Positions 17,040-26,628 of a stretch of DNA of 64,000 bases are shown here, one piece after another (the first letter of the stretch is position 1; each line of letters opens with the position of its first letter). The stretch lies in contig NZ_CDBR01000049.1 in NCBI RefSeq assembly GCF_000819685.1, forward strand, positions 1 to 64,000, given 5' to 3'. A program made the translations under genes and the position numbers. Origin of the DNA: Aeromonas allosaccharophila (GTDB taxonomy: Bacteria > Pseudomonadota > Gammaproteobacteria > Enterobacterales > Aeromonadaceae). A model generated the notes under the pieces. The model worked only from the letters and a program-made list of their open reading frames with translations. It had not been told where the DNA came from and did not search any database.

Positions 17040-19010
17040 ATGATGCGTACATCATCCCGACGATTTGCAGTGCATCCGCTGGTGTTGTCCCTTTTTGCCC
17101 TGCCAGTTCTGGCCCAAGGGACTGCGCCTGCCGCCGCTCATGAAACTATGGTGGTGACGGCGAGTAAAACCCGGCACAGCGAGCTGACCGCCCCGGCCAG
17201 CGTCTCTGTGGTGACCCGGGCCGAGCTCGACAAGCTCAATGTCAATGATCTGACCGGCGCTCTGAAACAGTTGCCGGGGGTCAATATCAGTCCTGCTACC
17301 AGCTACGGCCGCAGCGAGATCAAGTTGCGCGGGCTGGAGGGGGATTACACCCTGTTGCTGGTCAATGGCCGGCGTATCAGCTCCCGCGACGCCCTTACCT
17401 CCGGTTATGGCAATGATTTCGATCTCTCCGCCATCCCCATGGCGGCCATCGAGCGTATCGAAGTGATCCGCGGCCCCATCTCCTCCCTCTACGGTGCAGA
17501 TGCGCTGGGTGGGGTGGTCAACGTCATCTTGCGCCAACCCGGGGAGAAGACCGAGGCTGCGGCCACCTATACCTTCAGCGACCCCACCGACGGTCACGGC
17601 GGGGATATCAACAAGGCGAGCGCCTATGTGGGCGGGGCGCTGATCGACAACAAGCTGCTGGCCAACCTGGTGGTGGAAGGGAACCACAGAGATGCCTGGC
17701 AGAGCGAGCAGAGCATCAATCCCAAGGCCGATGCCATCGAGCAGCGTGAAAAGCTGGGGATCCTCTCCAACGTCAAATGGCTGATCGATGATCGTCAGGA
17801 TCTGGATGTGGGGATGAACTACGCCAAAGACGATCGGGAGGCCCACTGGAACAACTACGGCCAGACGCCGCGCAATATCCAGCAGATGGAGCGCCTGGGG
17901 CTCAATGCCACCCACGTCGGCCGTTGGGATCAATTCGACAGCCGGGTCGGCTATGCCTTCGAGCAGGTTGATCTCTTTGATGACTCCGAACTGATGACGG
18001 CGCTGAGCAAGACCAGCGGCGATGTGAGCCAGACCAACCACACCTTCGATGGCCAGCTGAGCGGCAATCTGGGCAGCCACCTGCTGACCAGCGGTGCCGA
18101 GTACCGCATCACCGAACTCAAGCATAACGTCAACCTCAAGGGGGGCGATGTCAGCGTCAACCAGAGCGCGCTTTATCTGCAGGATGAGTTTGGCTTTGGC
18201 GATCTGGCGTTGACCCTGAGCGGCCGGGTCGATCACCACGAGACCTATGGCACCGAGTTTAGCCCCCGTGGTTATGCCCTCTACAGCCTGACTGACAACT
18301 GGGTGGTCAAGGGCGGCATTGGCAAGGCGTTCAAGGCGCCGACCATTGCCCAGTCCAACCCGGATTATGCGGTAGCCGCCTGTCGCGGTCGCTGCGCCGT
18401 GGTGGGCAACCCGGACCTGAAGCCGGAAACCGCCGTCAGCTACGAGTTGGGCACCGCCTACGATGGTTCGTTCTGGGGCGCGGGTGTAACGGCCTTCCAC
18501 AACGATATCAAGGACAAGATCCAGAGCGAGGCATGGACCTCCACCTGGCGTCCGGCGGTGATGACCTATCAGAACGTCAGCAAGGCCCGCATCAAGGGGG
18601 TGGAGCTGAGCGGCTGGTTTGATCTCACCGATAACCTGACCCTCTCCAGCAACGTCACCCTGATCGACGGGGAAGACAAGACCAGCGGCAAGGATCTCTA
18701 TCGGACGCCGGAGCATACTGCCAACGCCAAGCTGGAGTGGCAGGTCATCGAGAGCCTGAGTACCCAGCTCGGCTGGAACTACACCGGCAGCCAGATCCTC
18801 CCGGTTCCGCGCATGAGCGGCACCACCTATGAGACGACAGCAGGATTCCACACCCTGGATGTCGGGGCAGTCTGGAGCGCCACCCGGGCACTGGATCTGA
18901 AGTTCGGACTCAACAACCTGACCAATACCAAGCGTGACTGGGTTGCTACCGAGGCCGATCAGATCCTCGACGGGCGCACTGTCTATGCCGGTGTGGCCTA
19001 CAAGCTGTAA
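17040..19010 (+). CDS. TonB-dependent outer-membrane siderophore receptor
   Basis: A 656-residue outer-membrane receptor importing ferric siderophore with energy from TonB-ExbBD. After the signal peptide (FAVHPLVLSLFALPVLAQ) comes the TonB box ETMVVTAS, then a plug domain (LTGALKQLPGVNI, IKLRGLEGDYTLLLVNGRR, IERIEVIRGP..SLYGADALGG). A 22-strand barrel follows, with GIGKAFKAPT, NPDLKPET..SYELGT, and the C-terminal strand TVYAGVAYKL. It most resembles the catecholate class (CirA/IrgA-like). ATG ATG at 17040/17043 follows GGAG; the frame remains open to 16836 but without a plausible signal peptide. Substrate assignment is inference; amonabactin-type catecholates would fit an Aeromonas. Confidence 0.92.
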   Translation: MMRTSSRRFAVHPLVLSLFALPVLAQGTAPAAAHETMVVTASKTRHSELTAPASVSVVTRAELDKLNVNDLTGALKQLPGVNISPATSYGRSEIKLRGLEGDYTLLLVNGRRISSRDALTSGYGNDFDLSAIPMAAIERIEVIRGPISSLYGADALGGVVNVILRQPGEKTEAAATYTFSDPTDGHGGDINKASAYVGGALIDNKLLANLVVEGNHRDAWQSEQSINPKADAIEQREKLGILSNVKWLIDDRQDLDVGMNYAKDDREAHWNNYGQTPRNIQQMERLGLNATHVGRWDQFDSRVGYAFEQVDLFDDSELMTALSKTSGDVSQTNHTFDGQLSGNLGSHLLTSGAEYRITELKHNVNLKGGDVSVNQSALYLQDEFGFGDLALTLSGRVDHHETYGTEFSPRGYALYSLTDNWVVKGGIGKAFKAPTIAQSNPDYAVAACRGRCAVVGNPDLKPETAVSYELGTAYDGSFWGAGVTAFHNDIKDKIQSEAWTSTWRPAVMTYQNVSKARIKGVELSGWFDLTDNLTLSSNVTLIDGEDKTSGKDLYRTPEHTANAKLEWQVIESLSTQLGWNYTGSQILPVPRMSGTTYETTAGFHTLDVGAVWSATRALDLKFGLNNLTNTKRDWVATEADQILDGRTVYAGVAYKL

Positions 19011-19018
19011 TGGCTGAG

Positions 19019-19044
19019 CGGGAGCCCGCACTGGCGGGCTCCCG
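19019..19044 (+). terminator. GC-rich hairpin after the receptor gene
   Basis: Perfect 11-bp stem CGGGAGCCCGC / GCGGGCTCCCG with loop ACTG, 8 bases after the receptor stop. No U-run follows, so it may be an attenuator or mRNA-stabilising hairpin between the receptor and transporter genes and not a full terminator. Confidence 0.6.
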
Positions 19045-19119
19045 TTGTCGCCGCTGTATCACCCCGGGTGACGGCTTTTATTTCAACCACATGGCATTGC
19101 AATCATAAGGAGTTAAAGG

Positions 19120-20136
19120 GTGTTTAGAGACCAGACCTCGCTGTTCTGGCTGGGATTGTTCCTCCTGTTCATACTGCTTTCTCTTTCGCTCGCCACCGGT
19201 GCGGGCGTCTATGGTGCCCGCGAGGTTCTCGGCTACCTGATGGGGGATGCCCGCTGGGCTGGCGACGAGAAGCTCGCCATGGTGCTCAATACCTTGCGGA
19301 TCCCGCGCACCCTCTGTGCCATGGTGGTCGGTGCCTCTCTCTCTCTGGCTGCCTCCTTGTTGCAGAGCGCGACCCGCAACCCGTTGGCAGAGCCCGGCCT
19401 GCTCGGGGTCAACGCCGGTGCTGTCTTTGCATTAGTCGTGGGGCTCACCTGGTTCGGGGTGGAGTCCGCCTACGGCTATCTGCTCTGGGCCGGACTCGGC
19501 GCGCTGCTCGGCAACGTGATTGTGCTGGGGCTCGGCATGATGATTGGCCGCTCCAACCCGCTCAAGCTCATTCTGGTCGGGGTGGCGCTCTCCGCCACCT
19601 TCGGCGGTCTCTCCAGCTTTCTGCTGCTCTCCTACAAGATGGTGCTGGAGCAGTACCGCTTCTGGAACCTCGGTTCCCTGTCGGCGGCCAATCTCGATGC
19701 CATCATTGCCGTGCTGCCCTTCGTGCTGGCGGCGTTTGTCATCACCTTGCTGCTCTGTCGCCAGCTGACCCTGATGCAGATGGGGGACAGTCAGGCCCAG
19801 GCGCTCGGGATCCGCCCCAACCGGGTGCGGATCGGCGTGCTGCTGGCCGCTACCCTGTTTACCGCCAGTGCCATCGCCATCGCCGGTCCCATCGGCTTTG
19901 TCGGCTTTCTGGCCGCCTACTGTGGCCGACTGGTGGAGCCGGTGAAGCTGTCGGTGCAGGTCTGTTTCTCCGCCCTGTTCGGCATGTTGTTTCTGCTGTT
20001 GGCCGACATTCTGGCGCGCTGGCTGATCCAGCCGTTCGAGTTGCCCAATGGCGTCATTCTGGCCCTGATCGGCGCACCAGTGCTGATCGCCATCGTTCAT
20101 CGCGGGGGCTTTCGAACCCTGCTGACCGTCAAGTGA
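19120..20136 (+). CDS. Iron-siderophore ABC transporter permease 1 (FecCD family)
   Basis: A 338-residue inner-membrane permease with about nine to ten hydrophobic helices. FecCD hallmarks are GASLSLAASLLQSATRNPLAEPGLLGVNAGA, LILVGVALSATFGG, and GPIGFVGFLAAYCGRLV near the C-terminal part. It forms the translocation pathway with the second permease. The GTG start at 19120 has AAGGAG seven bases upstream. It is followed after 7 bases by the second permease, so the two are co-transcribed. Confidence 0.92.
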   Translation: MFRDQTSLFWLGLFLLFILLSLSLATGAGVYGAREVLGYLMGDARWAGDEKLAMVLNTLRIPRTLCAMVVGASLSLAASLLQSATRNPLAEPGLLGVNAGAVFALVVGLTWFGVESAYGYLLWAGLGALLGNVIVLGLGMMIGRSNPLKLILVGVALSATFGGLSSFLLLSYKMVLEQYRFWNLGSLSAANLDAIIAVLPFVLAAFVITLLLCRQLTLMQMGDSQAQALGIRPNRVRIGVLLAATLFTASAIAIAGPIGFVGFLAAYCGRLVEPVKLSVQVCFSALFGMLFLLLADILARWLIQPFELPNGVILALIGAPVLIAIVHRGGFRTLLTVK

Positions 20137-20143
20137 GGGGCTG

Positions 20144-21181
20144 ATGCGTACACCTACCGATATGCTCTGCCTGCGGGCAGGCAACCGCTCTTTGCTGATC
20201 CATCTGCCGAGCTGGCGCTGGCTGGCTCTGCTGGCCATGGCGCTGCTGGCGTTGGGTCTGCTGGCCCTGAGCGTTGGCGGCGGCAAGCTCGGCTTCGCCG
20301 GGGTGGTCAACACTCTGCTGGGGGAGGGGACGCGGCTTGAGCAGCTCACCCTGTTCAAGATCCGGCTGCCGCGCATCCTTGGAGTGGTGGTCGCTGGGGC
20401 GGCCATGGGGCTCTCCGGCTGTCTGGTGCAGACTCTGGTGCGCAACCGGCTGGCCACACCCGACATGGTGGGGGTCAACAACGGCGCCTCTCTGGCCATC
20501 ATCGTCTTCTCCCTCTACCTGACCGTGGGTAGCTGGCCCTGGTGGGCGGCACCTATCGGCGCTATCTTCGCGGCGCTGGTGCTCTATGCCCTCTGCCGCA
20601 AACCGGGTGAACAGGGCTATCTGTTCGTGGTGATCGGCATCGGCCTCTCCGAGCTGTTCGAGGCGCTCGGCCAGTTCGTGATGTCGACTCAGGCCTTGTT
20701 GCACTTGAGCTCCCTCTATCTGTGGAATATGGGCAGCTTTATCGCCGTGGGTTACAGCACCATCACCCCCATCGCCATCCTGTTGCTGCTGCTCTGCCCG
20801 TGGATCGTCTATCTCTCCCGCTCGCTGGCGGTGCTGCGCTTTGGCCCCGAGATGGCCAGAGGGCTTGGCGTCAACGGCGATCGGGTGCAACTGGGCATTC
20901 TGGCGCAGGCCATTCTGGTGGCGGCGCTCGGCACCGCCATCGGCGGCCCCGTGGTCTTTATCGCCATGGCAGCCCCCATTCTTGCCTCCTGGCTGGTGAA
21001 AGACCGGGTGGTGCCGCTCTGGCTGGCAGCACTCAGCGGTGCCCTGCTGCTGCTTGCCAGCGATACCCTGGTCCGGGTGCTGGCCAGCCCTCACGAGGTG
21101 GCGACCGGCATCATGACCCGCATTCTCGGCGGCTTGTTGCTGCTGTTTCTTCTCGTTAACGATCGCCAGAGGGCTGACTGA
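20144..21181 (+). CDS. Iron-siderophore ABC transporter permease 2 (FecCD family)
   Basis: A 345-residue polytopic inner-membrane protein paralogous to the preceding permease: LFKIRLPRILGVVVAGAAMG, GCLVQTLVRNRLATPDMVGVNNGA, and IGGPVVFIAMAAPILASWLV replace the equivalent segments. It has a longer hydrophilic N-terminus than permease 1. Paired FecC/FecD-type permeases are normal for siderophore importers. Its TGA overlaps the ATG of the ATPase gene by one base, indicating translational coupling. Confidence 0.92.
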   Translation: MRTPTDMLCLRAGNRSLLIHLPSWRWLALLAMALLALGLLALSVGGGKLGFAGVVNTLLGEGTRLEQLTLFKIRLPRILGVVVAGAAMGLSGCLVQTLVRNRLATPDMVGVNNGASLAIIVFSLYLTVGSWPWWAAPIGAIFAALVLYALCRKPGEQGYLFVVIGIGLSELFEALGQFVMSTQALLHLSSLYLWNMGSFIAVGYSTITPIAILLLLLCPWIVYLSRSLAVLRFGPEMARGLGVNGDRVQLGILAQAILVAALGTAIGGPVVFIAMAAPILASWLVKDRVVPLWLAALSGALLLLASDTLVRVLASPHEVATGIMTRILGGLLLLFLLVNDRQRAD

Positions 21182-21984
21182 TGACGCTCACCGTAAATCG
21201 CCTCCACTTCGCCTATCAGCAGACCCCCATCCTGCGGGACATCTCTTTCAGCGTGCCGAGGGGCAAGCTGGTGGGGATCGTCGGCCCCAACGGCTGCGGC
21301 AAATCGACCCTGCTCAAGCTGCTATCCGGCCAGATGAAAGCCCAACGCGGCGAGATCCTGCTCAAAGGCAAGCCGCTTGCCAGCTACCCCATGAAGGGGT
21401 TGGCGCGGGAGCTCGCCTACCTGCCCCAGCGGCCAACCCTGCCTGCCGGCATTCTGGTGGAGCAGCTGGTGCAGTATGGCCGCCACCCCCATCAGGGCTG
21501 GTTCAATCAGTGGGGCGAGGAGGATGCCCGCATGGTGCGCAGCGCCGGCGAGCGGATGCAGCTTGAAAGCATCTGGCAGCAGAGCGCCGCGTCCCTCTCC
21601 GGCGGGCAGGCGCAGCGGGCCTGGCTTGCGATGATCCTGGCGCAGGACAGCGACATGGTGCTGCTCGACGAGCCCACCAGCGCCCTCGATATCGGCCACC
21701 AGACCGAGGTGATGGAGGCAATTCACCGCATCACTGCCGAAGGCAAAACCGTGCTGCTGGTGATCCACGATCTGGCGATGGCGGCCCGCTACTGTGACGA
21801 GTTGATCGCCATCGGCGAGGGGACCATTGCCGCCATGGGCCCGGCCCGGGAGGTGGTGACCAAGGATCTAATCGACCGGCTCTACCAGACCAGTGTCGAC
21901 ATTCTGCATGCCCCCGGCGACGGGGCGCCCATTATCGTGCCCCGTCGTCACGAACATGGCCGCGCCCTGCGTTCGGCGAGTTGA
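21181..21984 (+). CDS. Iron-siderophore ABC transporter ATPase (FepC/FecE type)
   Basis: A 267-residue ATPase powering the two permeases. Walker A GPNGCGKSTL (about 36-45), Q-loop PQRPTLPAG, signature LSGGQAQRAWLAMILAQ, Walker B DMVLLDEPTSALD and the H-loop LVIHDLAMAARY are all intact. The C-terminal region contains the ILHAPGDGAPIIVPRRH type tail. It overlaps the upstream permease and is followed within 81 bases by the binding protein. Confidence 0.94.
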   Translation: MTLTVNRLHFAYQQTPILRDISFSVPRGKLVGIVGPNGCGKSTLLKLLSGQMKAQRGEILLKGKPLASYPMKGLARELAYLPQRPTLPAGILVEQLVQYGRHPHQGWFNQWGEEDARMVRSAGERMQLESIWQQSAASLSGGQAQRAWLAMILAQDSDMVLLDEPTSALDIGHQTEVMEAIHRITAEGKTVLLVIHDLAMAARYCDELIAIGEGTIAAMGPAREVVTKDLIDRLYQTSVDILHAPGDGAPIIVPRRHEHGRALRSAS

Positions 21985-22064
21985 GTCATATGGGCCTGCT
22001 CTGTGGGCCAACCGAGTGTATCCTCGCGGCCGATTATCCGGGCCGTGCAACGAGAAGGAGTGAG

Positions 22065-22985
22065 ATGATGAAGCGTTTTGCCGCCCTGGCAGCAGCCATC
22101 CTGATGCTGGCCGCGCCGCTGGTTCAGGCACAGGAGATGCGTGAAGTGACTGATGCGTTTGGCCAGAAGGTGCAGGTGCCAGTCCAGCCAACGCGGGTGG
22201 TGGTGCTGAGCGAGCTCGAACTCGACAGCACCCTGACCCTGGGGCTGACCCCCATCGGCGCCGTCAATGGCCGTGGTCAACCCACCTTGCCTCGCTATTT
22301 GCTGAACAAGGCGGGCATGGGGATCCAGGTGATCGGCGATCTCGACAGCCCCAATCTGGAGGCGCTGATTGCGCTGGAGCCCGACCTTATCCTGACAGGC
22401 CAGACCCGTCCCGAGCTGCTGACTTTGCTGGGGGAGATCGCGCCGACCGTGGTGACTAGCAAGTGGGGGGAGCCGTGGCAGGATAGCTTCCGCCGCACCG
22501 CTCACACCCTCAACCGCGACCAGCAAGGAGATACTTTCTTGCTGCAGTATGCCGAGCGGTTGACTCAGGCTCGCAGCAAGCTGGCCAAGCATCAGGGGGA
22601 GAGCATCAGCATAGTGCGCTGGAACCCCAAGGGGCCGAGCTTTATGTATCAGGGCACCTTTGCCAGCAGCGTAGTGGAGTCGATGGGGCTGGTACGCCCA
22701 AGCAAGCAGCAGGGTACTGGCGCACCCCACTCACCGGCGCTGAGTCTGGAGTCCCTCAACCTGCTGGATGCTGACTGGCTGGTGGTCGGTACCCTGAGCG
22801 CCAGCGGTGATGCGGTGGATGCCATGCGTCAGGCGGAGCAGACTCCAGCGTTCCAGCAGTTGCCGGTGATCAAGGCCAAGCGCTTTGGCGCCGTGGACGG
22901 GTCGCTCTGGACTTCGAGCGGCGGCCCGCAGGCGGCATTGCAGGTAATTGCAGATGTGGAGCAGTTGCTGGCAACCCGCAGCTGA
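22065..22985 (+). CDS. Iron-siderophore periplasmic binding protein
   Basis: A 306-residue exported substrate-binding protein of the class III (BtuF/FhuD/FecB) fold. Signal peptide MMKRFAALAAAILMLAAPLVQAQ is followed by REVTDAFGQKVQVPVQPTRVVVL, LEALIALEPDLILTGQ, and a C-terminal lobe with LPVIKAKRFGAVDGSLWTS. It delivers ferric siderophore to the permeases. AAGGAG lies five bases before the ATG at 22065. It is the last gene of the locus; a hairpin at 23032-23057 follows. Confidence 0.92.
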   Translation: MMKRFAALAAAILMLAAPLVQAQEMREVTDAFGQKVQVPVQPTRVVVLSELELDSTLTLGLTPIGAVNGRGQPTLPRYLLNKAGMGIQVIGDLDSPNLEALIALEPDLILTGQTRPELLTLLGEIAPTVVTSKWGEPWQDSFRRTAHTLNRDQQGDTFLLQYAERLTQARSKLAKHQGESISIVRWNPKGPSFMYQGTFASSVVESMGLVRPSKQQGTGAPHSPALSLESLNLLDADWLVVGTLSASGDAVDAMRQAEQTPAFQQLPVIKAKRFGAVDGSLWTSSGGPQAALQVIADVEQLLATRS

Positions 22986-23031
22986 GTGCCATGCGCACCA
23001 GAGGTTGACCCAACGAACAGGTTGACCAAAG

Positions 23032-23057
23032 AAGAGGGAGGCTGATGCCTCCCTCTT
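23032..23057. terminator. Hairpin between siderophore binding-protein gene and cusF
   Basis: Perfect 11-bp stem AAGAGGGAGGC / GCCTCCCTCTT with loop TGAT, between convergent genes. U-tracts on both sides are short, so efficiency is uncertain. Confidence 0.65.
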
Positions 23058-23101
23058 GCGTTGTCACTGTCTATCGTGACCTCTTGGCGAGCCAGAGCCG
23101 T

Positions 23102-23455
23102 TTATTGCGGCTGGATGGCTGTCACTGTGAGCTTGCCGCTCTGGCTTTCGGCATGAAAGTGGATGGCATCCCCCACCTTCAGCCCCTTGAGCTGGGCCGG
23201 ATCTGCCACTCGAAAGACCATGGTCATGGCGGGCATCTTGAGATTCTCGATCGCCTCGTGCTTGATGCCGACCTTGCCGCTCCCCTCATCGAGGCGGGTA
23301 ATGACCCCCTTGGTCATCACCATTGCGGCCTGTTCGCTCATCTCACCTGTCTGGCTCATCTCGTGCCCTTCATGGTGCATCATCTCTTCGGCTTGCAGGT
23401 TGGTCTGGGTGGCAAGGCCAAGCAACAGGGTCAGGGTCAGTGTCTTGTAGTTCAT
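23102..23455 (-). CDS. cusF: Periplasmic copper/silver chaperone CusF
   Basis: A 117-residue exported protein. The signal peptide (MNYKTLTLTLLLGLATQTNLQA) is followed by a Met/His-rich stretch (EEMMHHEGHEMSQ) and a CusF OB-fold domain with LKMPAMTMVFRV, which carries the Met pair characteristic of Cu(I)/Ag(I) binding, and G.V...G.V.I.HEAI. CusF hands metal to the CusCBA efflux complex. It is the last gene of a cusB-cusA-cusF operon on the minus strand, 44 bases after cusA. Confidence 0.92.
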   Translation of the reverse strand: MNYKTLTLTLLLGLATQTNLQAEEMMHHEGHEMSQTGEMSEQAAMVMTKGVITRLDEGSGKVGIKHEAIENLKMPAMTMVFRVADPAQLKGLKVGDAIHFHAESQSGKLTVTAIQPQ

Positions 23456-23499
23456 GATGGTTTCCTTATCGTTCAGTCAATATGGATCGTGAAATCGGG

Positions 23500-26400
23500 T
23501 TATTCGGATTGCGGGTTCGCGCTCTTGCCAAGGCTGCGGCTGCGCCACAGGTAATAGGCCGCTGGTAGCACCAAGAGGGTCAGCATCAGCGCGCTCACCA
23601 TGCCGCCGATCATGGGTGCGGCGATGCGCTGCATCACTTCGGATCCGGTGCCATGGCTCCACATGATGGGCAAGAGGCCAGCGATGATGGTCACCACCGT
23701 CATCATCTTGGGGCGCAGGCGCAGGGCGGCGCCCTGGATCACCGCCCGATGCAGCCCCGCCTTGTCCGGCTTGCCACTGGCCACCAGGTCATCCCAGGCA
23801 TGGTTGAGGTAGACCAGCATCAAGACGCCGGTCTCTACCGCCACCCCCGCCAGAGCGATAAAGCCCACCCCGACCGCCACCGAGAGGTTGAAGTCGAGCA
23901 GCCAGAGGGTCCAGATCCCCCCCACCACCGCCAGCGGTAGGGTGGTGAGAATGAGCAGCACCTCCTGAACGCGGCGAAACGCCAGATAGAGCAGCAGCAC
24001 GATAATGGCGACCGTCAGCGGCACCACGTAGGCGAGGCGCGCCTTGGCCCGCTCCATGTACTCGTATTGGCCGGACCAGGTGAGGGCGTAGCCCGCTGGC
24101 AGGATCAGCTGCTTGTTCACCTCGGCCTTGGCCTGCGCGACAAAAGAGCCGATATCGCGGCCGCGAATGTCGACGTAGACCCAGCCGTTCAGGCGCGCAT
24201 TCTCGCTGCGCAGCATGGGGGCTTCATCGCTGATGTAGACCCGCGCCACATCCGCCAGTGCGATACGCGCGCCGCTCTGGGTGACCACCGGCAGCAGCTC
24301 GAGGCTGGCCACCGAATCGCGATAGCTCTGGGGGTAGCGCAGGTTGATGGGGTAACGCTCGCGACCCTCGATGGTCTGGCCCACCTCCATGCCGCCCACC
24401 GCGGTGGCGAGCACCGCCTGTACGTCGGCGATGTTGAGGCCGTAACGGGCCGCTTTCAGCCGGTCGATATCCACCTTCACATAGCGACCACCGGCTACCC
24501 GCTCGGCGTAGACCGATGAGGCGCCCTCCACCTTGCCGACGATCTGCTCAAGCTGCTGGCCGAGCTGCTGGATCACCTTGAGATCCTGCCCCGCTATCTT
24601 GATGCCGACCGGGGTCTTGATGCCGGTAGCCAGCATGTCGATGCGGGTCTTGATGGGGGGCACCCAAGCGTTGGTGAGGCCGGGGAAGCGGATGAGGGAG
24701 TCGAGCTCCTCCTTGAGCTTCTCCGGGGTCATGCCGGGACGCCACTGGTCGCGTGGCTTGAGCTGGATGCTGGTCTCCATCATCACCAGATCGGCGGGGT
24801 CGGTGGCCGATTCGGCGCGCCCCGCCTTGCCGAACACGTTCTGCACCTCGGGCACGGTGCGGATCAGCTTGTCGGTCTGCTGCAAAATCTCCCGCGCCTT
24901 ACCCACCGAGATATTGGCTGCCGTGGTGGGCATATACATGATGTCCCCCTCATCGAGCGGCGGAATGAACTCGGAGCCCAGGTACTTGAGCGGCCAGAAG
25001 CCCGCCACCGTCACTACGGCGGCGATGGCCAGGGTGGTTTTCGGACGGGCCAGCACGGCTTTGAGCAGCGGCACATAGCCCAGGCTTAGCCAGCGGTTCA
25101 GCGGATTGGCCTGCTCCGCCAGCACCTTGCCACGGATGAAGTAACCCATGATCACCGGCACCAGCGTGATGGCGAGCGCGGCGGCCGCCGCCATGGCATA
25201 GGTCTTGGTGAAGGCGAGGGGGTGGAACATCCGCCCCTCCTGCGCCTCTAGCGCGAACACCGGCAGGAAGCTGATGGTGATGATCAGCAGGGAGAAGAAG
25301 ATGGCGGGCCCCACCTCGATGCTCGCCTCGGTGATGATGCGCCAGCGGTTCTTGTCGGTGAGCGCTTCCCGCTCCATGTGTTTGTGGACGTTCTCGATCA
25401 TCACTATGGCGCCATCCACCATGGCGCCGATGGCGATGGCGATGCCCCCGAGCGACATGATGTTGGCGTTGATCCCCTGCAGGTGCATCACGATAAAGGC
25501 CACCAGAATGGCGATGGGCAGGGTGATGACCACCACTAGCGACGAGCGCAGGTGGAACAGGAAGGCCAGACACACCAGCACCACCACGGCGAACTCCTCC
25601 ACCAGCTTGCCGGAGAGGTTGTCGATGGCGCGCTGGATAAGGTCGGAGCGATCATAGACGGTGACGATCTCTACTCCTTCCGGCAGGCTGCTTTTCAGCT
25701 CCGCCAGCCGCGCCTTGACCCCGTCTATGGTGTGCTGGGCATTCTCGCCATAGCGCATGACGATGATGCCGCCCACCACTTCCCCTTCGCCGTTGAGCTC
25801 GGCGATGCCGCGCCGCATCTGGGGGCCGGTGACCACATCTGCTACATCCCCCAGCAGCAGCGGGGCGCCGCGCACAGTGGTACCGAGCGGGATCTGCTTC
25901 AGATCCTCGACGCTTTTCAGATAGCCGTTGGAGCGCACCATGTACTCCGCTTCCGCCATCTCGATGACGGAAGCGCCGGTCTCCTGGTTGCCCTGTTTGA
26001 TGGCAGTCTCGATAAGGGAGAGCGGAATGCCGTAGGCGCGCAGCTTGTCCGGATCGACCCGCACCTGATACTGGCGCACCATGCCACCGACTGTAGCGAC
26101 CTCGGAGACCCCCTCCACCGTCTGCAACTCGTACTTGAGGAACCTGTTTTGCAGCGAGGTGAGCTGGCTGAGGTCATGCTTGCCGGTTTTGTCTACCAAC
26201 GCGTACTGATAGACCCAGCCCACCCCGGTGGCATCGGGGCCGAGCTGGGGGCGGGCGGAGGCGGGCAGGTTGGGGGCCACCTGACTCAAATACTCCAGCA
26301 CCCGGGCTCGGGCCCAGTAGAGGTCGGTGTTGTCGTCAAACAGCACATAGACGAAGGAGTCGCCGAAGAAAGAGTAGCCGCGCACCGTAGTGGCCCCCGG

Positions 26401-26628
26401 TACCGCCAGCATGGCGGTGGTGAGCGGGTAGGTGACCTGATCCTCCACCACCTGGGGCGCCTGGCCCGGATAGGAGGTTTTGATGATCACCTGCACATCG
26501 GAGAGATCCGGCAGGGCATCCACCGGGGTTTGCTTGACCGACCAGAGCCCCCAGGCGGTGAGCATAAGGGTCAAAAGCAGCACCAGAAAGCGGTTGCCCA
26601 CGGACCAGCGAATAATCGAGGGGATCAT
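23500..26628 (-). CDS. cusA: Copper/silver RND efflux pump, inner-membrane subunit CusA
   Basis: A 1042-residue heavy-metal efflux (HME) RND pump that moves Cu(I)/Ag(I) out using the proton gradient. Typical features: N-terminal [83 protein letters not shown], and a C-terminal helix bundle with [19 protein letters not shown]. The wording ([16 protein letters not shown]) fits CusA more than CzcA. Its ATG overlaps the cusB stop by four bases, so the proteins are translationally coupled. No outer-membrane partner (CusC) is present in the window. Confidence 0.92.
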   Translation of the reverse strand: MIPSIIRWSVGNRFLVLLLTLMLTAWGLWSVKQTPVDALPDLSDVQVIIKTSYPGQAPQVVEDQVTYPLTTAMLAVPGATTVRGYSFFGDSFVYVLFDDNTDLYWARARVLEYLSQVAPNLPASARPQLGPDATGVGWVYQYALVDKTGKHDLSQLTSLQNRFLKYELQTVEGVSEVATVGGMVRQYQVRVDPDKLRAYGIPLSLIETAIKQGNQETGASVIEMAEAEYMVRSNGYLKSVEDLKQIPLGTTVRGAPLLLGDVADVVTGPQMRRGIAELNGEGEVVGGIIVMRYGENAQHTIDGVKARLAELKSSLPEGVEIVTVYDRSDLIQRAIDNLSGKLVEEFAVVVLVCLAFLFHLRSSLVVVITLPIAILVAFIVMHLQGINANIMSLGGIAIAIGAMVDGAIVMIENVHKHMEREALTDKNRWRIITEASIEVGPAIFFSLLIITISFLPVFALEAQEGRMFHPLAFTKTYAMAAAAALAITLVPVIMGYFIRGKVLAEQANPLNRWLSLGYVPLLKAVLARPKTTLAIAAVVTVAGFWPLKYLGSEFIPPLDEGDIMYMPTTAANISVGKAREILQQTDKLIRTVPEVQNVFGKAGRAESATDPADLVMMETSIQLKPRDQWRPGMTPEKLKEELDSLIRFPGLTNAWVPPIKTRIDMLATGIKTPVGIKIAGQDLKVIQQLGQQLEQIVGKVEGASSVYAERVAGGRYVKVDIDRLKAARYGLNIADVQAVLATAVGGMEVGQTIEGRERYPINLRYPQSYRDSVASLELLPVVTQSGARIALADVARVYISDEAPMLRSENARLNGWVYVDIRGRDIGSFVAQAKAEVNKQLILPAGYALTWSGQYEYMERAKARLAYVVPLTVAIIVLLLYLAFRRVQEVLLILTTLPLAVVGGIWTLWLLDFNLSVAVGVGFIALAGVAVETGVLMLVYLNHAWDDLVASGKPDKAGLHRAVIQGAALRLRPKMMTVVTIIAGLLPIMWSHGTGSEVMQRIAAPMIGGMVSALMLTLLVLPAAYYLWRSRSLGKSANPQSE

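Noticed and set aside
17052-19031. 659-codon open frame antisense to the TonB receptor
   Set aside because: Shadow of a GC-rich gene; composition is low-complexity and unlike a protein family.
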